From NCBI RefSeq assembly GCF_030454045.1, contig NZ_JAKDJE010000035.1:1-28331 (forward strand): a DNA stretch of 28,331 nt, written 5' to 3'. The stretch comes from Psychrobacter sp. (GTDB lineage: Bacteria > Pseudomonadota > Gammaproteobacteria > Pseudomonadales > Moraxellaceae). A program made the position numbers and the translations under genes. Below the pieces are notes generated by a model. The model made no database searches, had not been told where the DNA came from, and saw only the letters and a list, made by a program, of their open reading frames with translations. Below, piece after piece: positions 24,463 to 28,331 of the stretch. The first letter of the stretch is position 1, and each line of letters begins with the position of its first letter.

Positions 24463-26349
24463 TTAGCGCTCAACTTGACTTACGTCACGTACCGCGCCAG
24501 TGTCGGCACTGGTCGTCATTGCAGCATAAGCACGCAATGCTGGCGACACGTGACGATCACGGCTGACAGGTTTCCATGCATCGCGACCGCGTGCTTCCAT
24601 GGCTTCTCGGCGAGCCGCCAATTCTGCATCACTGATTTGCATGTTGATGGTACGGTTTGGAATGTCAATGTGAATGCTATCGCCTTCTTCGACCAAACCA
24701 ATAGCACCACCTTCCGCAGCCTCAGGGCTGGCATGACCGATTGATAGACCCGAGGTGCCACCAGAGAAACGCCCGTCAGTGAGTAGAGCGCATTCTTTTC
24801 CTAGCCCTTTTGACTTTAGATACGTCGTTGGATAGAGCATCTCTTGCATGCCAGGACCACCTTTAGGGCCTTCATAGCGAATAATGACCACATCACCTGC
24901 GATGATTTTGTCATCTAAAACTGCCGCGACAGCCGCATCTTGCGATTCAAAAATACGCGCGCGACCCGTGAATGTTAAGATACTCTCATCGACACCCGCC
25001 GTTTTGACCACGCAGCCGCGCTCTGCGATATTGCCATATAACACAGCCAGTCCACCATCTGCAGAGTAGGAATATTCGGCACTACGGATACAACCTGACT
25101 CACGGTTGACGTCGAGGTTCGACCATTCTTGTGACTGTGAAAATGCCTCAGTGGTGCGTACGCCACCAGGTGCTGCAAGGAAGCGCGCGCGTGCTTCAAG
25201 ATTGTCATGGTTCATGATATCCCATTTATCAATCGCTTCTCTCATTGTCGCACTATGGATGGTCGGCACGTCAGTTTTCAATAATCCAGCACGATCAAGC
25301 TCGGCTAGTAACGCAAAGACACCACCAGCACGATGCACATCTTCCATATGGAATTTTTGTGAGGCAGGGGCAACTTTTGCTAGGCAAGGCACACCGCGGC
25401 TTAAACGGTCAATATCAGCCATTTTAAAATCAATCTCAGCTTCATTGGCCGCAGCAAGTAGATGCAAGATGGTATTGGTTGAGCCGCCCATGGCAATATC
25501 TAAGCTCATGGCATTTTCAAAAGCTGCTTTGGTTGCGATAGAGCGTGGTAGTACGGAATCATCGTTTTGCTCATAGCGACGTTTGGCTAGAGATACAATG
25601 GTGCGTCCCGCTTCCAAAAACAGCTCACGGCGTAGTGAATGAGTGGCCAAGAGTGAGCCATTACCTGGTAGGGCCAAGCCTAACGCTTCGGTCAAGCAGT
25701 TCATAGAGTTGGCTGTGAACATCCCAGAGCACGAGCCGCAAGTCGGGCAAGCTGAGGCTTCGATAGTGGCCACATCCTCATCACTGATGCTGTCATCAGC
25801 TGCGTCCATCATTGCATCGACAAGATCCAGCTTACGAACGGCACTGTTATCATTACTATCGGTATTGTGGCTCTTACCAACGGTGCTGGCTAGGATTTTG
25901 CCCGCTTCCATTGGGCCACCTGAAATAAATACCACAGGTATGTTAAGACGCATTGCCGCCATCAGCATACCGGGAGTGATTTTGTCACAGTTAGAGATAC
26001 AAACCAGCGCATCTGCACAGTGGGCATTGACCATATACTCGACCGAATCAGCGATCAAATCACGGCTTGGTAGCGAGTACAACATACCGCTATGGCCCAT
26101 CGCAATACCATCATCGACCGCAATGGTATTGAACTCTTTTGCAACGCCGCCAGCTTGCTCAATCTCGCGTGCGACCAGTTGTCCAAGATCTTTTAGATGT
26201 ACATGACCGGGTACGAATTGGGTAAAAGAGTTAGCAATTGCAATGATTGGCTTGCCAAAGTCGCCGTCAGTCATGCCGGTGGCACGCCATAATGCGCGCG
26301 CGCCTGCCATATTACGACCGCCGGTAGAGGTTTTTGAGCGATAATCCAT
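24463..26349 (-). CDS. ilvD: Dihydroxy-acid dehydratase IlvD
   Basis: 628-residue cytosolic Fe-S enzyme that dehydrates 2,3-dihydroxy-isovalerate and 2,3-dihydroxy-3-methylvalerate in valine, isoleucine, leucine and pantothenate synthesis. It aligns closely with E. coli IlvD as I know it: GRNMAGARALWRATGMTD at the start, CISNCDKITPGML (117-129), CPTCGSCSGMF (201-211) and GRFSGGTSGLSIGHASPEAAEGG near the end. The segment FTQFVPGHVHL replaces the Pro-Cys-Asn found in [2Fe-2S] homologues, suggesting the oxygen-sensitive [4Fe-4S] type. I chose the ATG at 26349, preceded by AAGGAAT; an upstream ATG 42 bp earlier is in frame. A tandem repeat lies in the leader. No other ilv genes are nearby. Confidence 0.97.
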   Translation of the reverse strand: MDYRSKTSTGGRNMAGARALWRATGMTDGDFGKPIIAIANSFTQFVPGHVHLKDLGQLVAREIEQAGGVAKEFNTIAVDDGIAMGHSGMLYSLPSRDLIADSVEYMVNAHCADALVCISNCDKITPGMLMAAMRLNIPVVFISGGPMEAGKILASTVGKSHNTDSNDNSAVRKLDLVDAMMDAADDSISDEDVATIEASACPTCGSCSGMFTANSMNCLTEALGLALPGNGSLLATHSLRRELFLEAGRTIVSLAKRRYEQNDDSVLPRSIATKAAFENAMSLDIAMGGSTNTILHLLAAANEAEIDFKMADIDRLSRGVPCLAKVAPASQKFHMEDVHRAGGVFALLAELDRAGLLKTDVPTIHSATMREAIDKWDIMNHDNLEARARFLAAPGGVRTTEAFSQSQEWSNLDVNRESGCIRSAEYSYSADGGLAVLYGNIAERGCVVKTAGVDESILTFTGRARIFESQDAAVAAVLDDKIIAGDVVIIRYEGPKGGPGMQEMLYPTTYLKSKGLGKECALLTDGRFSGGTSGLSIGHASPEAAEGGAIGLVEEGDSIHIDIPNRTINMQISDAELAARREAMEARGRDAWKPVSRDRHVSPALRAYAAMTTSADTGAVRDVSQVER

Positions 26350-26390
26350 GTGATATTCCTTACAAATAGGCGGGGTTGTTAAAATCTGCA

Positions 26391-26418
26391 CCCTCAGTTC
26401 TAATGTCCCCTCAGTTCT
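26391..26418. repeat. Tandem 11-bp direct repeat upstream of ilvD
   Basis: CCCTCAGTTCT occurs twice, starting at 26391 and 26408, a 17-bp period. On the ilvD strand it reads AGAACTGAGGG twice, about 42-70 bp before the ATG. It may be a pair of regulator sites, or a leader RNA element, or a chance duplication. Confidence 0.45.
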
Positions 26419-26436
26419 GATAAGGATAGTGTGCTT

Positions 26437-26464
26437 TTTATAGAGGGTGAGGACTAGTGAATAA
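26437..26464 (-). promoter_or_regulatory. Possible ilvD promoter
   Basis: On the minus strand TTATTC, 16 bp and TATAAA can be read as -35 and -10 hexamers. This would put the start of the transcript near 26430, with the tandem repeat inside the leader. Match to consensus is modest. Confidence 0.3.
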
Positions 26465-26556
26465 TACTAATTCGTTACCATACCATTAGATATGAATAAT
26501 TGAAAATAGCTTAGTAATGGTAATGGGTTTAATATGATAAAAATAGAGTTAAGGCA

Positions 26557-27318
26557 CTATTCAATGCGAGATAAAATCGCCTTATCAAACCAAGGTAGTT
26601 CAGCTTTATCGGCTTCTAGCTTCATAATAACTGCCAGCGCATGGGTGGCCAAAAGCTGTTGATAGTCACCACTTGCCTCAATCGTCAATAGCGATTCGGC
26701 AGGTAGCTCTTGCGTATTAGGGTTTTGCTCGTCAATACTGATTAATGTCTGCTTGTTATTCTTGTAAAGAACATCCACACGTCCAAAAAATTGCCAGTCT
26801 TTAAAGGCGGTAATAATAGCATCGGCGGCATCCTTAGTGTATATCTGCTGTGTCTCTTTACCTGTATTGGTCCAATGTAGTCGCACAGCCAATTGTAATG
26901 CTTCGCTGAACACCACCAAGGAGCCAGTGACTTTTACTTGCCAAGGACTGCTCAATAGCTCTTCATCAATGCCAATTAATTGAGCCGCTTCACGAGCGGA
27001 CATAGGCGTGTTAAATTGCGCAAGCAAGGCAGGTGTGAGGGGATGCGTCTGCTTGACGGCATCGTCTAAGCTATCATAATGATATAGAAAAGGCAGTGGC
27101 AAATCTTGCGTGACGGTCTTTTTGATGATTTTACAGTTGTGTATCTGCCAGCTAATCGCCTTGTCAGTCAAAGCTTCTGCTAAGATAATAGCGTTTGGAT
27201 CGATAGTTTGAGTACCGCTTTCACTCTCAATATCAGAGTGTTCTTCCTTATTATCAAGGGTCATAGCAGTATTATCCATATCTGTTTGAGTTGGCAAAGT
27301 AGACGAATCCATAAACAT
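26557..27318 (-). CDS. Unrecognised 253-residue protein
   Basis: I do not recognise this family. The first 40 residues are acidic and polar (Asp, Ser, Thr, Glu) and the rest looks like a folded alpha/beta soluble protein with no signal peptide, no transmembrane helix and no obvious catalytic motif. Noticeable segments are PTPALL-like helices around 95-103, a helical stretch SAREAAQLIGIDEELL, alternating hydrophobic strands (WQVKVTGSLVVFSEALQLAVRLHW) and an ILSRIE end. An ATG two codons later is an alternative start. It lies downstream of and divergent from the HIT gene, and upstream of ilvD with a 200-bp gap. Codon use resembles the neighbours, so it is probably a real Moraxellaceae gene. Confidence 0.7.
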   Translation of the reverse strand: MFMDSSTLPTQTDMDNTAMTLDNKEEHSDIESESGTQTIDPNAIILAEALTDKAISWQIHNCKIIKKTVTQDLPLPFLYHYDSLDDAVKQTHPLTPALLAQFNTPMSAREAAQLIGIDEELLSSPWQVKVTGSLVVFSEALQLAVRLHWTNTGKETQQIYTKDAADAIITAFKDWQFFGRVDVLYKNNKQTLISIDEQNPNTQELPAESLLTIEASGDYQQLLATHALAVIMKLEADKAELPWFDKAILSRIE

Positions 27319-27544
27319 AGCGTTATTAAAATAGAGGGTTAATATAACATTTTAAGGGCATGGCCCGCCAATAAATTCGTGTGCTGGGATGGTGAGTATA
27401 TGGCTTGATTTGCTCAATGATGAAAGGGATGATGACTTGTACTACAATCATATTTCGTCCACTATATGACAGACGATTTTATCTATTTTTGATAGCTACT
27501 AAGCTAGTAACTAACTAATAATAAAACTCTTAAAGGAAAAAATA

Positions 27545-27988
27545 ATGACTGAAGTAAATCAAAAGACTGCTTATGATGACAATAATATTTTTGCCAAAAT
27601 GTTAGATGGTGATATACCTTGTCACAAAGTCTATGAAGACGATAAGACCCTCGCCTTTATGGATATCATGCCGCAAGCCGAAGGTCATGTATTAGTGATA
27701 CCTAAGCAAAAGGCTGTGGACTTGGTAGATCTTGAGCCAGAGTATGCTGCTGCGGTATTAATGACGGCTAAAAAAGTCATGCAAGCACAGCGTCAAGTGT
27801 TTGAGCGTGAGGGCATTATCCAAATGCAGTTGAATGGTGCGCAAGCGGGTCAAACGGTCTTTCACTATCATTTACACCTAATTCCATCAAGCATTCACGA
27901 GTTGGGTCGTCATGCAGTGACGCAAGCTGATCAGGGTGAGCTTGCGGATATTGCCAAGCGCCTGACTGCGGCTATCGGTGATGCTTGA
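27545..27988 (+). CDS. HIT-family nucleotide-binding hydrolase (HinT-like)
   Basis: 147-residue histidine-triad protein. The triad His-x-His-x-His-x-x is FHYHLHLIP at about 117-125, preceded by the QLNGAQAGQTVFH segment, and the N-terminal IFAKMLDGDIPCHKVYEDDKTLAFMDI is typical. Family members hydrolyse nucleoside phosphoramidates or related adenylates in the cytosol as a dimer; the exact substrate in this organism is unknown. AAAGGA lies 7-12 nt before the ATG. It is divergent from the unrecognised 253-residue gene, and a terminator follows it. Confidence 0.93.
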   Translation: MTEVNQKTAYDDNNIFAKMLDGDIPCHKVYEDDKTLAFMDIMPQAEGHVLVIPKQKAVDLVDLEPEYAAAVLMTAKKVMQAQRQVFEREGIIQMQLNGAQAGQTVFHYHLHLIPSSIHELGRHAVTQADQGELADIAKRLTAAIGDA

Positions 27989-28331
27989 ACAAGGTATTTG
28001 AGGGTTTGATGTCTTATACTTATGTAAACAGATGTCATCGATTACGAGGTAGACAGACCTATAATATTAGAGGGCAGCTGACAAGTTGCCTTTTTTATTG
28101 CCTAGTAATCATTGTGTAATAAACGTTAAGTTATTGTTGTAAACACGCGTTTATCTTGGGATTTGGCTAAAGTTTATGTTACATAGTATTCCCATCTATA
28201 CAGAATGCGTCGGTATTATTGCTAACGTGCTGTTTTAATATTGATGACATCTATTGTTTGTAGATTGATATCTACTATACCCCACTCTCAACTTCGAAAG
28301 TGATTGAAAAAAGAAGAGCACCTCACTAATC
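27989..28331. other. Intergenic region at the window end
   Basis: 343 bp with the HIT terminator (28072-28096) and then AT-rich DNA. I see no complete gene; the next gene probably begins beyond the window. No convincing promoter could be fixed. Confidence 0.55.
28072..28096 (+). terminator. Intrinsic terminator after the HIT gene
   Basis: Seven-base-pair stem GGCAGCT / AGTTGCC (one G-T pair) with loop GACA and a run of six T, 84 bp past the stop codon. Confidence 0.82.

Noticed and set aside
24297..24566. Plus-strand open frame between the antiporter and ilvD
   Set aside because: It runs through the ilvD terminator and into the 3' end of ilvD on the other strand; composition looks non-coding.
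25106..26206. Two sizeable plus-strand open frames antisense to ilvD
   Set aside because: They mirror a highly conserved ilvD frame and carry no recognisable protein features or ribosome sites.
26481..26522. 8-bp inverted repeat (TACCATTA / TAATGGTA) after the 253-residue gene
   Set aside because: AT-rich arms, a 26-base loop and no T run on the minus strand; too weak to call a terminator.
1..28331. Possible mobile element, CRISPR, toxin-antitoxin or defence system
   Set aside because: I looked on both strands for transposase, integrase, repeat arrays, and small paired toxin-antitoxin genes; all substantial frames belong to housekeeping or metabolic families except one unrecognised protein.

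Overview
The window looks like an ordinary stretch of chromosome from a Moraxellaceae gammaproteobacterium, most likely Psychrobacter. I base this on recognised protein families, gene order (rsmG-parA-parB; exbB-exbD-msbA-lpxK-kdsB; holB-pilZ), moderate GC content, and many proteins with Thr/Lys/Asp/Ser-rich low-complexity linkers. I see no rRNA, tRNA, CRISPR array, insertion sequence, prophage or plasmid gene. Species assignment is inference.

Layout. Positions 1-4155 hold two minus-strand genes: a WYL-domain regulator and a large Lon-type AAA protease with long charged inserts. From about 4488 to 14517 a run of plus-strand genes covers 16S rRNA methylation (rsmG), chromosome partition (parA, parB), an ExbB/ExbD proton-driven pair, lipid A export and LPS precursor synthesis (msbA, lpxK, kdsB), the clamp-loader delta' subunit (holB) and a PilZ-type pilus protein. 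A bidirectional terminator separates this run from a minus-strand polyphosphate kinase 2 gene. Positions 15927-21309 hold a fatty-acyl module. A FadI-like thiolase with an unusual N-terminal tail of about 110 residues is divergent from a high-molecular-weight FabG-type reductase, which is followed by a double-hotdog MaoC dehydratase and a small BLH-type phosphatase. Next come a class C beta-lactamase-like serine hydrolase convergent with a CPA1 Na+/H+ antiporter, then ilvD, an unrecognised 253-residue protein, and a HIT-family hydrolase.

How the genes relate. The exbB-exbD-msbA-lpxK-kdsB run is an envelope biogenesis group in which lpxK makes lipid A, msbA flips the lipid A core across the inner membrane and kdsB activates Kdo. 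The thiolase, FabG and MaoC proteins would together supply three of the four chemical steps of a beta-oxidation or fatty-acid elongation cycle. Their divergent order matches the mycobacterial fadA2 / fabG4-htdX locus as I remember it.

I found no clear undescribed system. The best second-look items are the thiolase tail and its divergent promoter region with a 36-bp imperfect palindrome, a nested inverted repeat across the convergent hydrolase/antiporter stops, a tandem 11-bp repeat in front of ilvD, and the unrecognised 253-residue protein.
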